Positions 1 to 7,497 of a stretch of 33,191 nucleotides of DNA are shown here, piece after piece (within the stretch, counting starts at the first letter, position 1; each line of letters opens with the position of its first letter). A program made the translations under genes and the position numbers. The stretch lies in the NCBI GenBank assembly GCA_910588825.1, contig CAJURF010000036.1, positions 1 through 33,191 on the forward strand. The letters are read 5' to 3'. The notes below the pieces were generated by a model, which saw only the letters and a list, made by a program, of their open reading frames with translations, made no database searches and was not told where the DNA came from. The DNA comes from an uncultured Lachnospiraceae bacterium (GTDB lineage: Bacteria > Bacillota > Clostridia > Lachnospirales > Lachnospiraceae).

Positions 1-6
1 TATGCC

Positions 7-135
7 ATGTCAAGTATACCACAGACAACCGATGATGGAAACAGAGTTTCTGATTTTGCCACAAAATTTATGAAAAGGTTCCAACTTGAAAAGCTGCTTT
101 TTAAATGTAATGCCGGAAAAGAAAAAACAATTTGA
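7..135 (+). pseudogene. N-terminal remnant of an IS4-type transposase
   Basis: Reading frame 1 opens at ATG 7 and stops at TGA 133-135, giving 42 residues. It contains MSSIPQTTDDGNRV and, near its end, LLFKCNAGKEK, which I recognise as the conserved start of a DDE (IS4-group) transposase common in Clostridia. There the usual continuation is a Gly-Ile-Pro-Val stretch and several hundred more residues. Here the frame changes to Thr-Ile and stops, and the DDE catalytic core is absent, so this is a broken insertion sequence. The family call rests on memory of the N-terminal motif, not on a search. The beginning of the window may cut off upstream IS sequence. Confidence 0.6.
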
Positions 136-161
136 CAGACGTATAATAACCATAATATAAT
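132..161 (+). promoter_or_regulatory. Consensus sigma-A promoter for the antitoxin gene
   Basis: TTGACA lies at 132-137 and TATAAT at 156-161, separated by 18 bases. Both hexamers match consensus exactly. The -35 box overlaps the stop codon of the transposase remnant, so the promoter straddles the scar of the insertion. Transcription would start near 168, about 33 bases before the antitoxin ATG. The 7-mer TACGAAA occurs twice just downstream (167-173 and 180-186) and could be an operator, though this is speculative. Confidence 0.8.
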
Positions 162-200
162 AAAAGTACGAAAAACCATACGAAATTATGAGGTGATACT

Positions 201-461
201 ATGTTAGTAGTAAAGAGCATGGATGTACGTGAAAACTTTAAGGAATGGTGCAATAAAGTAATAGGCGGGGAAACGCTTGTCGTATCAAGACCGAGAAATG
301 AAAATGTTGTGATTATATCTGAAAAAGAGTATAATGAAATGGCAAAATTAAAGAGAAATGCAGAATATCTGGCCATGTTGGACAGAGGTTATGCTGATAT
401 TGCGCAGGGAAAAGGCATAACAAAAACCATGGAAGAATTAAGGGCAATGGAAAAAGAATGA
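201..461 (+). CDS. Phd/YefM-type antitoxin, apparently orphan
   Basis: This 86-residue protein matches the type II antitoxin pattern: an N-terminal segment setting up a DNA-binding dimer (residues 1-50, with VRENFKEWCNKV and the VVIISEKEYNEM stretch typical of Phd/YefM) and a charged, probably flexible C-terminal tail that in this family wraps a RelE/YoeB-type toxin. The ribosome binding site is AGG at 191-193 within GAGGTGA, 7 bases before ATG. No toxin of the usual 80-100 residues follows. Only a 24-codon frame starts in the overlapping ATGA. Such antitoxins normally repress their own promoter. The family assignment is firm; being orphan is what the sequence shows. Confidence 0.8.
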   Translation: MLVVKSMDVRENFKEWCNKVIGGETLVVSRPRNENVVIISEKEYNEMAKLKRNAEYLAMLDRGYADIAQGKGITKTMEELRAMEKE

Positions 462-532
462 TTTGTTTAGAGGATATACGCAGAAATGGTGCAATGAAAG
501 GTACAAGTAAAGGAAAATTATACAAAAAGTAA
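458..532 (+). CDS. Possible 24-residue ORF coupled to the antitoxin
   Basis: The ATG at 458-460 overlaps the antitoxin stop (ATGA), the arrangement normally used to couple toxin to antitoxin. The frame runs 24 codons, is rich in Lys, Gly and Arg, and ends at TAA 530-532. It shows no resemblance to RelE, YoeB or Txe toxins that I can recognise. It may be a toxin remnant, a tiny real gene or chance. Confidence 0.2.
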   Translation: MICLEDIRRNGAMKGTSKGKLYKK

Positions 533-548
533 AAAGGATATTGCTGAC

Positions 549-2093
549 ATGGAGATACAAAAAACACAATATTTCAGCCCGGCGGCTGTGCGTCCGGCGT
601 CGATTTTGATTCTGGACAGGGACCAGACGCCGAAACAGATTACCATGAAAGGTAATATGACATTCGGCAGGAATTATCCGGAATCTGACTGTGACATCCG
701 GGTGGAATCGCAGATTACAGGGCGGGACCACGGAGAATTTGTCTATAACATGCAGGATGATTCCTATTCTTATGTGGATCACAACAGCGCCAATGGTTCC
801 TATGTTAATGGCATGCTGCTGGGAAAGGATGCGCCTGGGAACGGGACAGGGGTGAAGCTGTCAGACGGAGATATTATCCGGGTGGACAGGAGGACATTGA
901 ACAATCCCCATCCGGAGGCTGTATTGATGATATTCAGCCGCAGCTTTGCCTCTGATGAAAATTGGAATTACTTTCAGATGGATTTCAGCCAGCCCATTAC
1001 CATCGGAAGGGGAGAGACAAACCGGATTCGGATCAATGATTTGATGGCTTCCAGAGAACATGCGGAAATCCGCCAGACTAACAAAGGCGTTGTGCTGTAT
1101 GACAAAAAGAGCCAGAACGGGATCGGTGTCAATGGATATGAGATCAAGGGGCGGACGAATATTTATGACCACGATGTGATAAAGATTGGAAATACCACAT
1201 TTATCATCATTGGAAGCCTGTTGATCTATAACAATTCCCACAGCCAGAGCGGGTATTTATCTGTGAATATAGAGCAGAAGACGGTTAATTTTGGAAAGAA
1301 GACCCTGCTGCGGGATATCCGCTTTGATGTTGACAGGGGTGATTTTGTTCTGATACTGGGCGGTTCAGGGGCTGGCAAGACAACCCTGGTAAAAGCAATC
1401 CTTGGCGATGGCGGGAAGACCGACGGCAAGGTGATTCTTGACGGGCAGAATCTGTACGCCAATTTCAAGAGCATGAAGTCCAGAATCGGTCTGGTGCCGC
1501 AGTTTCTTACACTGCGAACAGGAGATACTGTCTGGGCCACATTGATGGACGTTGCGGATATTAAGCTGGACAGGAAGTATTTCTCAAAAAGTGATAAAAA
1601 GCAGCGGGTGGAGGAAATCATCAACAGAGTCGGGGTAGATTCCCTGAAAAACAGCCTGATTAAAAACTTGAGCGGCGGACAGAAGAAGAAAGTGTCCGTG
1701 GCAGCCCAGCTGATCGGGTTTCAGCAGGTATTCGTGTGCGACGAGCCGGATTCAGGGCTGGACGCGGCATCCAGAATCCAGCAGATGGAGATTTTAAAAG
1801 AGATTTCCCTAAACGGGAAAATCGTCATGGTGATCTCCCATGAGCCGGATGATGCCATTGACATGAAAACCCGAGAGATCCTGTTTACAAAAGTGCTGGT
1901 GCTGGCGAAAAGTTCCAGGGATAAATCCGGGCATCTGGCGTACTTCGGGGATGTGAAGGAGGCTCTTGAGTTCTTTCATGTGGAGAAACTGCAGGATATT
2001 ATGCTGGAAATCAACCCGGATTATGAAGGCGGGAGAGGGCGGGGGGATTATTATATCTCCAAGTTTGCGGCTCTGAGGGGAGGTGCTGTCTGA
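549..2093 (+). CDS. Double-FHA ABC transporter ATPase (Rv1747-like, ABCG type)
   Basis: This 514-residue cytosolic protein has three domains. FHA1 spans about residues 35-110 (GR 40-41, GRDH 58-61, NG 82-83, VNG 86-88). FHA2 spans about 148-222 (GR 153-154, SREH 168-171, NG 190-191, VNG 194-196). FHA domains bind phosphothreonine. An ABC ATPase follows from about 236: Walker A GGSGAGKTT 271-279, Q-loop Q318, signature LSGGQ 374-378, Walker B with D398 E399 and H-loop H431. The LAYFGD segment followed by an Ala/Phe helix near 463-476 is typical of ABCG/White-type ATPases. The start has AAGGA 10 bases upstream. The permease gene overlaps its stop and a Ser/Thr kinase follows, as in the Mycobacterium Rv1747/PknF pair, so I infer phosphorylation-gated export. 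The substrate cannot be told. Confidence 0.9.
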   Translation: MEIQKTQYFSPAAVRPASILILDRDQTPKQITMKGNMTFGRNYPESDCDIRVESQITGRDHGEFVYNMQDDSYSYVDHNSANGSYVNGMLLGKDAPGNGTGVKLSDGDIIRVDRRTLNNPHPEAVLMIFSRSFASDENWNYFQMDFSQPITIGRGETNRIRINDLMASREHAEIRQTNKGVVLYDKKSQNGIGVNGYEIKGRTNIYDHDVIKIGNTTFIIIGSLLIYNNSHSQSGYLSVNIEQKTVNFGKKTLLRDIRFDVDRGDFVLILGGSGAGKTTLVKAILGDGGKTDGKVILDGQNLYANFKSMKSRIGLVPQFLTLRTGDTVWATLMDVADIKLDRKYFSKSDKKQRVEEIINRVGVDSLKNSLIKNLSGGQKKKVSVAAQLIGFQQVFVCDEPDSGLDAASRIQQMEILKEISLNGKIVMVISHEPDDAIDMKTREILFTKVLVLAKSSRDKSGHLAYFGDVKEALEFFHVEKLQDIMLEINPDYEGGRGRGDYYISKFAALRGGAV

Positions 2094-2923
2094 TGAACCA
2101 TACATCCTATTTTACACAGACAAATGTGTATTTTAAGAAAATCGCCAGAATATCCTTTCGGGAAAAGGCGTGGAAATTCGTTGTCTTTGCGGCGATTATC
2201 GCGCTGATTGTGGCGGCGGTGGTGGGGGAAAATATGTTTACCACATATGAGAGCACCAAGTCCGGTTTTTTCACCATTGCGTCCGCCTGCATCTGGATCG
2301 GCATTTTCAATTCCATTCAGAGCATCTGTAAGGAACACGAGATTATCCGGTCTGAATACAGACAGGGGACTCGGATATCTTCTTATATTATGGCGAATAT
2401 CAGATGGCAGTTTGTCCTGTGTCTGGTGCAGAGCATGGTGATATTCGCCATCTGTGTGGGGTTTATTGATTTTAATTCAGATGGCATTGTGACCAGTGCT
2501 TACGTGGAGTATTTTGTCACCATGTTTCTTCTGACATTTGGCTCTGCGGTTCTTGGAATTATGATTTCTTCCATATCCGGCAATCCCACCACAGCCATGA
2601 CAATCATGCCCTTTGTGCTGATTCTGCAGCTGATTATGAGCGGGGTTTTGTTTGACCTGAGTGGATGGAGTGAGAATATTGCATATATTACATACAGCAA
2701 ATGGGGCATGTCTGCATTCGGCAGTATTGCGGACTTAAACAGCAGTGAATTTCCCCTGCAGATCAGCGAGGCTTTTCCGGATGTTGTCAGGCTGGAGACG
2801 GAGAGCTGTTATGACCATGAAGTGTCGAATCTGGCCGTTTCGTGGGGGTGGTGCCTGGGAATCACAGTTTTCTGCGCTGTGGTGAGCATATTAAGCCTGA
2901 AAATCAAAAACCGGGATTCATAA
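2093..2923 (+). CDS. ABC-2 type permease partner of the FHA ATPase
   Basis: The 276-residue protein has about six hydrophobic segments (roughly residues 24-44, 58-80, 100-124, 138-160, 168-192 and 248-272), the size of a full ABCG-type membrane domain. Its ATG overlaps the TGA of the ATPase gene (TGATG) and AGGGGAGG sits 9 bases upstream, so the two are translationally coupled and form one transporter. In Rv1747 the same ATPase and membrane parts are fused in a single chain; here they are separate. A longer extracellular loop lies between the fifth and sixth helices (about 195-245), as in ABCG proteins. The transported substrate is unknown; the wall-related neighbours suggest an envelope component. 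Confidence 0.82.
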   Translation: MNHTSYFTQTNVYFKKIARISFREKAWKFVVFAAIIALIVAAVVGENMFTTYESTKSGFFTIASACIWIGIFNSIQSICKEHEIIRSEYRQGTRISSYIMANIRWQFVLCLVQSMVIFAICVGFIDFNSDGIVTSAYVEYFVTMFLLTFGSAVLGIMISSISGNPTTAMTIMPFVLILQLIMSGVLFDLSGWSENIAYITYSKWGMSAFGSIADLNSSEFPLQISEAFPDVVRLETESCYDHEVSNLAVSWGWCLGITVFCAVVSILSLKIKNRDS

Positions 2924-2964
2924 AGGTATCAAAAAGGTATGGAAAAGAGGCAGTGAAGAGAATT

Positions 2965-4734
2965 ATGTATTGTTATACATGTATGAATGAGACTGACGAG
3001 GGGGCATTCTGCCAGCATTGCGGAAGACCCTTAGAGACCCAGGCGGCGGCACATCACCTGACGCCTGGAACTTTATTAAATGGAAAGTATGTGATTGGAA
3101 ATTTTATCGGCGAGGGCGGATTTGGCATTACTTATATTGGCAGAGACCGCAATCTGGATATCCGGATTGCCATCAAGGAGTATTATCCCTGCGGATATGT
3201 AAATCGCAACAATGACCATTCCAATGCAGTTACAGTCACCACAGCTGACAGCGGGGATTTTTTTGAAAAGGGAAAGATCCGTTTCCTCCAGGAAGCCCGG
3301 AGCATTGCGAAATTTCCGGAAGAGCCAGGCATAGTAAGGGTCCGGGATTACTTTGAAGAGAACGACACTGCGTATATTGTGATGGAGTACCTGGAAGGGG
3401 AGACATTGAGCCACTATGTACGTGGGAGGGGAAAAATGGAAGCCTCAGAGTGTATTTCCCTGATGATTCCAGTGATGCGTTCCCTGGAGAAATTCCACCA
3501 GGCAGGGATGATTCACAGGGATATCAGCCCTGATAATATTATGTATCAGAAAAACGGGACTCTGAAATTGATGGATTTCGGTTCAGCCAGGTATTTTGCC
3601 AACCATGATATGGAAATGTCTGTGATTCTGAAACAGGGTTACTCACCGGAGGAACAGTACCGGAAAAAAGGAAAGCAGGGGCCCTGGACAGATGTCTACA
3701 GCCTGTGTGCGTCCATTTACAGCTGTATTACGGGAGTGATACCGGAAAATGCCCTGGACAGACTTCATAAAGATGCCTTGAGGCGGCCGTCAGAACTGGG
3801 CGTGAGCATCCGCGCAGACCAGGAAGATGCCCTGATGAAAGGGCTGGCCGTATCTGCAGAGAACCGATGGGCTGATATGGGAGAGCTTATGGCAGCGCTG
3901 GGCGCCGCCGGGGATTCAAAGAGCCGGCAGCCAGAGTTCGACCCCTATAAAACGTATGTGCTGAACGAGGAATTCGATACAGAGATGAGCAGGGGGCTGC
4001 ACACCGGGCCGGGGACAGTCCATACATCCGGGCAGGATGCCCCCGTGCCGGAGTCAGATAAGTTAAAACGTCTGACTGCGGTGGTGTTGATTGCGGCAGG
4101 TATCTGCATCCTGTTTACCGTGGTATCCCTGGTGTTGATTGTGCCGAAGCTCTCTGACGGTAAAGGAGAGAAAGTGGCAAAGTCAGAATCATCCGGTGAT
4201 AAAGACAGCGGCCAGAAAAAGGAGAAGGACGACGGCGCCATAGAAGTGGAGAAGATGAAAGCCAGTGAGGTGAAGACGCTGAAGAAAAAATATTGGAGAA
4301 TGAATAAAGACGATCTGGCAGAAGCAGAAGCTTCTTCTGTGATTAAACAGCAGGAGGGCGTAAGCAATCTGCCGGAATATTTGTTTGACAATAATATTCA
4401 GACAAACTGGCAGGAGGGAGTGAAAGGGGCGGGGATTGATGAGTATGTGGCTTATCGGTTCCAGGATGAATATCGCATCTGTGCCATGAGTTTTAAGCTG
4501 GGAAACTGGAAAACAAAAGAATATTATTATGGCAACAACCGGCCCCGCACATTGACATTATCCATGAACGGACAGTCGTGGAAAGTGTCATTTCCCGATA
4601 AATGGGAGCAGTTCGGCATTCGGTTCACATCTGCGGTGAAAACCTCTGATTTAAAAATAACCATCAATGATGTCTATAAGGGAACCGACTGGAATGATAC
4701 AGTGATTACAGATATCGGAGTGTGGTATGAATAG
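2965..4734 (+). CDS. Membrane Ser/Thr protein kinase with zinc ribbon and extracellular glycan-binding-like domain
   Basis: With the ATG at 2965 the protein has 589 residues. A further in-frame upstream ATG at 2842 lies inside the permease gene and is unlikely. A GTG at 2953 is an alternative. Order: zinc ribbon (C3, C6, C16, C19); Hanks-type kinase about 42-310 with glycine loop GEGGFG 49-54, Lys71, HRDISPDN 184-191 and DFG 204-206; juxtamembrane linker; one membrane helix about 371-395; charged linker; and an extracellular discoidin-like domain about 455-589. The last resembles the NADase-type glycan-binding domain of Clostridia (NNIQTNWQEG and the closing GVWYE). The Lys of the usual HRDLK motif is Ser here. 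The kinase probably senses the wall and phosphorylates Thr on the neighbouring transporter, read by its FHA domains (inference). Confidence 0.85.
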   Translation: MYCYTCMNETDEGAFCQHCGRPLETQAAAHHLTPGTLLNGKYVIGNFIGEGGFGITYIGRDRNLDIRIAIKEYYPCGYVNRNNDHSNAVTVTTADSGDFFEKGKIRFLQEARSIAKFPEEPGIVRVRDYFEENDTAYIVMEYLEGETLSHYVRGRGKMEASECISLMIPVMRSLEKFHQAGMIHRDISPDNIMYQKNGTLKLMDFGSARYFANHDMEMSVILKQGYSPEEQYRKKGKQGPWTDVYSLCASIYSCITGVIPENALDRLHKDALRRPSELGVSIRADQEDALMKGLAVSAENRWADMGELMAALGAAGDSKSRQPEFDPYKTYVLNEEFDTEMSRGLHTGPGTVHTSGQDAPVPESDKLKRLTAVVLIAAGICILFTVVSLVLIVPKLSDGKGEKVAKSESSGDKDSGQKKEKDDGAIEVEKMKASEVKTLKKKYWRMNKDDLAEAEASSVIKQQEGVSNLPEYLFDNNIQTNWQEGVKGAGIDEYVAYRFQDEYRICAMSFKLGNWKTKEYYYGNNRPRTLTLSMNGQSWKVSFPDKWEQFGIRFTSAVKTSDLKITINDVYKGTDWNDTVITDIGVWYE

Positions 4735-4748
4735 AAAGAAAGAGCACG

Positions 4749-5654
4749 ATGAAGAAAAAAGAAGGATATGTAAGAAATATAATACTTATTGTCATCTGCC
4801 TTCTGCTGATTCTTCTGGGGGTGGTTTTGGCAGCTGCCCTGTGGAAACAGCAGAGCCGGTATGAGGCAGAGAAAAAGCAGTGGGAGCAGAAAGAGCAAAA
4901 ATATGAAAAGCAGCTGAAAAAGCTGAGAAAACAGCAGAAAGAAGATCAGTCAGCTGAAACTGCTCATCCCAATGCCCGGCTGCTGGAGAATCTGGATGAC
5001 TCCAATCCGGGGGATGTTCTGGAGACATATGTATTGGATATGGAGGATATTTCCCGTTATTTCAGCGCTTATGAGATTGTGGAGGGAGACCCTGTCTATC
5101 AGAGGATAAATGAAAAATCTTATCACCAGAATCCGGACATAGGCCTGGATGAGCTGACATACTTTAAGATGCTTCATTACAATTTTGATGGGGAGATTCA
5201 GGTAGGGGAGCTGATTATGAACAGCGCCCTGAAAGAGGATGTTTTAGAAATATTTCAGGAATTGTTTGAACACCAGTATCAGATTCAGTCCATGTATCTG
5301 GTAGATAATTACTGGACTGGGGATGGAATTACTTCTGACAGCGCTTCCATTGATCAGAATAACACTTCAGCGTTTAATTACCGCCAGTCCACGGCCAGTG
5401 CGGAGTTGTCAAACCATGCCTTTGGACGGGCCATTGATATTAACCCGCTGCAAAATCCCTATATCTGGTACAACGAGGACGGCACCCCAGACGAGTATTA
5501 TCGGGACGAGAAGTACATTGACCGCAGCCTGGATGACCCGCATATTATCGACCATGACGACCTGTGCTGCAGGCTTTTTCTGGAGCGTGGGTTCACCTGG
5601 GGCGGCGATTGGGTGAATCCAATTGATTACCAGCATTTTGAGAAGAGAAAATAA
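4749..5654 (+). CDS. Membrane-anchored M15 family (VanY-like) peptidase
   Basis: The 301-residue protein starts with a Lys-rich tip and a membrane helix (about 9-31), then a Glu/Lys/Gln coiled coil (33-66) and an extracellular M15 zinc peptidase domain. The zinc ligands are visible: H223 and D230 in SNHAFGRAID, and H296 in DYQHFE, with the preceding GFTWGGDW typical of the D-Ala-D-Ala carboxypeptidase / L-Ala-D-Glu endopeptidase group. It should cut peptidoglycan stem peptides outside the cell. The gene lies 14 bases after the kinase gene and ends at a strong hairpin, closing the operon. The region before the catalytic domain (about 85-180) is unassigned. Exact bond specificity cannot be read from sequence. 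Confidence 0.85.
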   Translation: MKKKEGYVRNIILIVICLLLILLGVVLAAALWKQQSRYEAEKKQWEQKEQKYEKQLKKLRKQQKEDQSAETAHPNARLLENLDDSNPGDVLETYVLDMEDISRYFSAYEIVEGDPVYQRINEKSYHQNPDIGLDELTYFKMLHYNFDGEIQVGELIMNSALKEDVLEIFQELFEHQYQIQSMYLVDNYWTGDGITSDSASIDQNNTSAFNYRQSTASAELSNHAFGRAIDINPLQNPYIWYNEDGTPDEYYRDEKYIDRSLDDPHIIDHDDLCCRLFLERGFTWGGDWVNPIDYQHFEKRK

Positions 5655-5658
5655 AATA

Positions 5659-5700
5659 GGGCGTGATTCCCAAAAAGATGACAGGCTGGGAATCACGCCC
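5659..5700. terminator. Bidirectional terminator hairpin
   Basis: GGGCGTGATTCCC at 5659-5671 pairs perfectly with GGGAATCACGCCC at 5688-5700, a 13-bp stem with a 16-base loop. On the minus strand it is followed by TATTTTATTTT, a good U tract for the minus-strand genes. On the plus strand the tail (CGTCTTTCGTTT) is weaker. It separates the converging M15 peptidase operon and the GH3 pair. Confidence 0.85.
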
Positions 5701-5714
5701 CGTCTTTCGTTTGG

Positions 5715-5915
5715 TTATAAATAATTCTGCTGGCATTTCACGCATTTGGAATCTCTGCTGCAGTGAAAATGCAGAACAATATCGTCGATTCGCGTGCAGG
5801 TGGCCTTTTTGTAGACTACCGTGTGTATGGATTTGGATGAATCTGTGGGGCACTTGTATTCATAAGTGCATGTGTACTGGTTTTCATCTTCTTCTGTTAT
5901 CTGGGTTGGTTCCAT
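5715..5915 (-). CDS. Small Cys/His-rich protein, unknown function
   Basis: This 66-residue protein has six Cys (16, 22, 40, 52, 58, 61) and three His (31, 49, 51), with C58-x2-C61 near the end, suggesting a small zinc-binding fold. It has no signal peptide or membrane helix. The start is secure: AAGGAGG lies about 4 bases before the ATG, just after the GH3 stop codon, and a strong terminator follows. It is therefore the second gene of a two-gene minus-strand operon. I do not recognise the family and assign no function. Confidence 0.7.
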   Translation of the reverse strand: MEPTQITEEDENQYTCTYEYKCPTDSSKSIHTVVYKKATCTRIDDIVLHFHCSRDSKCVKCQQNYL

Positions 5916-5926
5916 ATGTCCTCCTT

Positions 5927-7279
5927 TTACTTTTCCAGCATGGTTAACTTGACTTTTAATATTCTGCTCACAGAATCATTAATTTTATCTTCCGGGATGA
6001 TGTGATTATCCACGGCATCCAGAATCCCCTGGTAAGCGGCTGTAAAATCATCCGGCATCAGGATAATATCCACCCCTGCCTGGATGGCTTTTACGGCAGC
6101 GTCTGAGGCGGTGTACGTCTGTGAGATGGCGCCCATATTCATGGCATCTGTTATGATAATTCCATTGTAGTCCATTTGATCCCGCAGGATTTCTGACAGC
6201 ATCTTGTAGGAGAGGGAAGCAGGTGTGTCGTCTCCGATAACATTTGGCAGAGAAATGTGTCCGGCCATAATGAAATCAGTCTCTTCCTGAATGCCTCTTT
6301 CAAAAGGTATCAGTTCACAGGTCAGCAAATCGTCCAGTGTCTTGGAGGTGAAGGCATATCCTTCATGGGTGTCCCCTTCTGTGGCGCCGTGCCCAGGAAA
6401 GTGCTTAAATGCCCCGTAGACCCCGTTTTCCTTTAAACCTTTCAGCACCGCGGCAGACATTTCAGCTGTCACATCCGGGTCACTGCTGAAAGCCCGGTCT
6501 TTTACCACCTCATTGGAAGGATTGGACAGTACGTCTGCCACGGGGGCGAAGTTCACATTAAAACCCAGTTCGGACAGATAGCTGCCCAGATCAAGGCCAG
6601 TCTGGTAGGCCTGATTGACATCGCCCGAGGCCCCCACCTCTGCCATACTGCCGATGGGCGGAACATTAAAATTCGCATTTCCATTGATTCTGGCAACGGT
6701 TCCTCCCTCTTCATCAATACAGGTGAACAGGGGCAGGCCCAGGCGGTCCATGCTGTATCCCTGTACAGTTTCCAGCATGGTCTTTACTTGTTCCGGTGAC
6801 TGCAGATTCTGTTCCATATACACGAAGCCGCCCACAGGAATATTATGAATGGCCTCTTCCGTCATGGCCCCGGCTTCTGTGACAATGTCGGTATTTACAG
6901 CGGCTTCCGGCAGAATGATAAACATCTGCGCTGCCTTTTCCTGGATAGACATTTTCTCCAGATATTCTTCTATCTGTGAATCAATGTCCCCGCCAGAGGG
7001 CAGGGCAGCGGTATCCGTATCCGTTTCCCTGTCTGCCTCGGGCTGGATATCTTTGCCAGCAGTTTCCTCATCATCGGCTGGCACTATGGTCACGAGATCT
7101 GCGGTATGGGCATTTTCATCATCTTCGGACCCCTGTTTGTCCTTTTCATCTTCTGCGGGAGGGGGTGTGTCTGAGGTGTCTGCAGCGGTTTTTTTGGTCT
7201 TGTCCGTCTGGCATCCGGTACATGCCAGTATACAGATAAAACAGAGTGCTATGATAGACAGTGTTCTAACGTTTTTCAT
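5927..7279 (-). CDS. GH3 beta-N-acetylhexosaminidase, probable lipoprotein (NagZ-like)
   Basis: From ATG 7279 the protein has 450 residues; an in-frame TTG at 7288 is an alternative start. A signal sequence with a Cys-containing lipobox region (LACTGC, about residues 18-23) precedes an acidic, Pro/Asp/Glu-rich linker to about residue 98. The GH3 barrel follows, with KHFPGHG about 292-298 and the Asp-Thr-His of the NagZ acid/base loop at 303-305. The nucleophile is Asp378 in IIITDAMNMG. NagZ-type enzymes release GlcNAc from peptidoglycan or muropeptides. Being exported, this one would act outside, as the Bacillus NagZ (YbbD) does. A TTGTCA-N17-TATAAT promoter lies upstream. Confidence 0.88.
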   Translation of the reverse strand: MKNVRTLSIIALCFICILACTGCQTDKTKKTAADTSDTPPPAEDEKDKQGSEDDENAHTADLVTIVPADDEETAGKDIQPEADRETDTDTAALPSGGDIDSQIEEYLEKMSIQEKAAQMFIILPEAAVNTDIVTEAGAMTEEAIHNIPVGGFVYMEQNLQSPEQVKTMLETVQGYSMDRLGLPLFTCIDEEGGTVARINGNANFNVPPIGSMAEVGASGDVNQAYQTGLDLGSYLSELGFNVNFAPVADVLSNPSNEVVKDRAFSSDPDVTAEMSAAVLKGLKENGVYGAFKHFPGHGATEGDTHEGYAFTSKTLDDLLTCELIPFERGIQEETDFIMAGHISLPNVIGDDTPASLSYKMLSEILRDQMDYNGIIITDAMNMGAISQTYTASDAAVKAIQAGVDIILMPDDFTAAYQGILDAVDNHIIPEDKINDSVSRILKVKLTMLEK

Positions 7280-7345
7280 CTCTGCCAAATTCCCTTCTTT
7301 CCAGAATGTGATATTGTTTATGTTTATAGTTATTTACAGTTCCTT

Positions 7346-7374
7346 ATTATAGAATAATTTTAGAATGATGACAA
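7346..7374 (-). promoter_or_regulatory. Sigma-A promoter of the GH3 gene
   Basis: Read on the minus strand, TTGTCA (7374-7369) is followed after 17 bases by TATAAT (7351-7346). The -10 box is perfect and the spacing ideal. The leader to the start codon is about 60 bases. Confidence 0.72.
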
Positions 7375-7393
7375 GTTCTCTTTTGCTTGCTAT

Positions 7394-7421
7394 TTGGTCT
7401 TATTTGCTTTACAATTAAAAT
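7394..7421 (+). promoter_or_regulatory. Possible promoter of the SDR gene
   Basis: TTGGTC (7394-7399) and TAAAAT (7416-7421) are separated by 16 bases, with a leader of about 70 bases to ATG 7498. The hexamers are imperfect, so this is tentative. Confidence 0.35.
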
Positions 7422-7497
7422 CAGGATAAATCAATAAACATCTGAGAAACTGTTAAGATTAATTCTTCAGCAGTTCCTAACAAGGAGGTTGTTATCT

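Noticed and set aside
2842..2964. Upstream extension of the kinase reading frame
   Set aside because: It overlaps the permease gene and would place 41 unrelated residues before the zinc ribbon, which normally sits at the very N-terminus.
6849..7352. A 167-codon plus-strand ORF opposite the GH3 gene
   Set aside because: It mirrors the low-complexity acidic linker of the lipoprotein as a Ser/Val-rich stretch, with no start signal. It also runs through the GH3 promoter.
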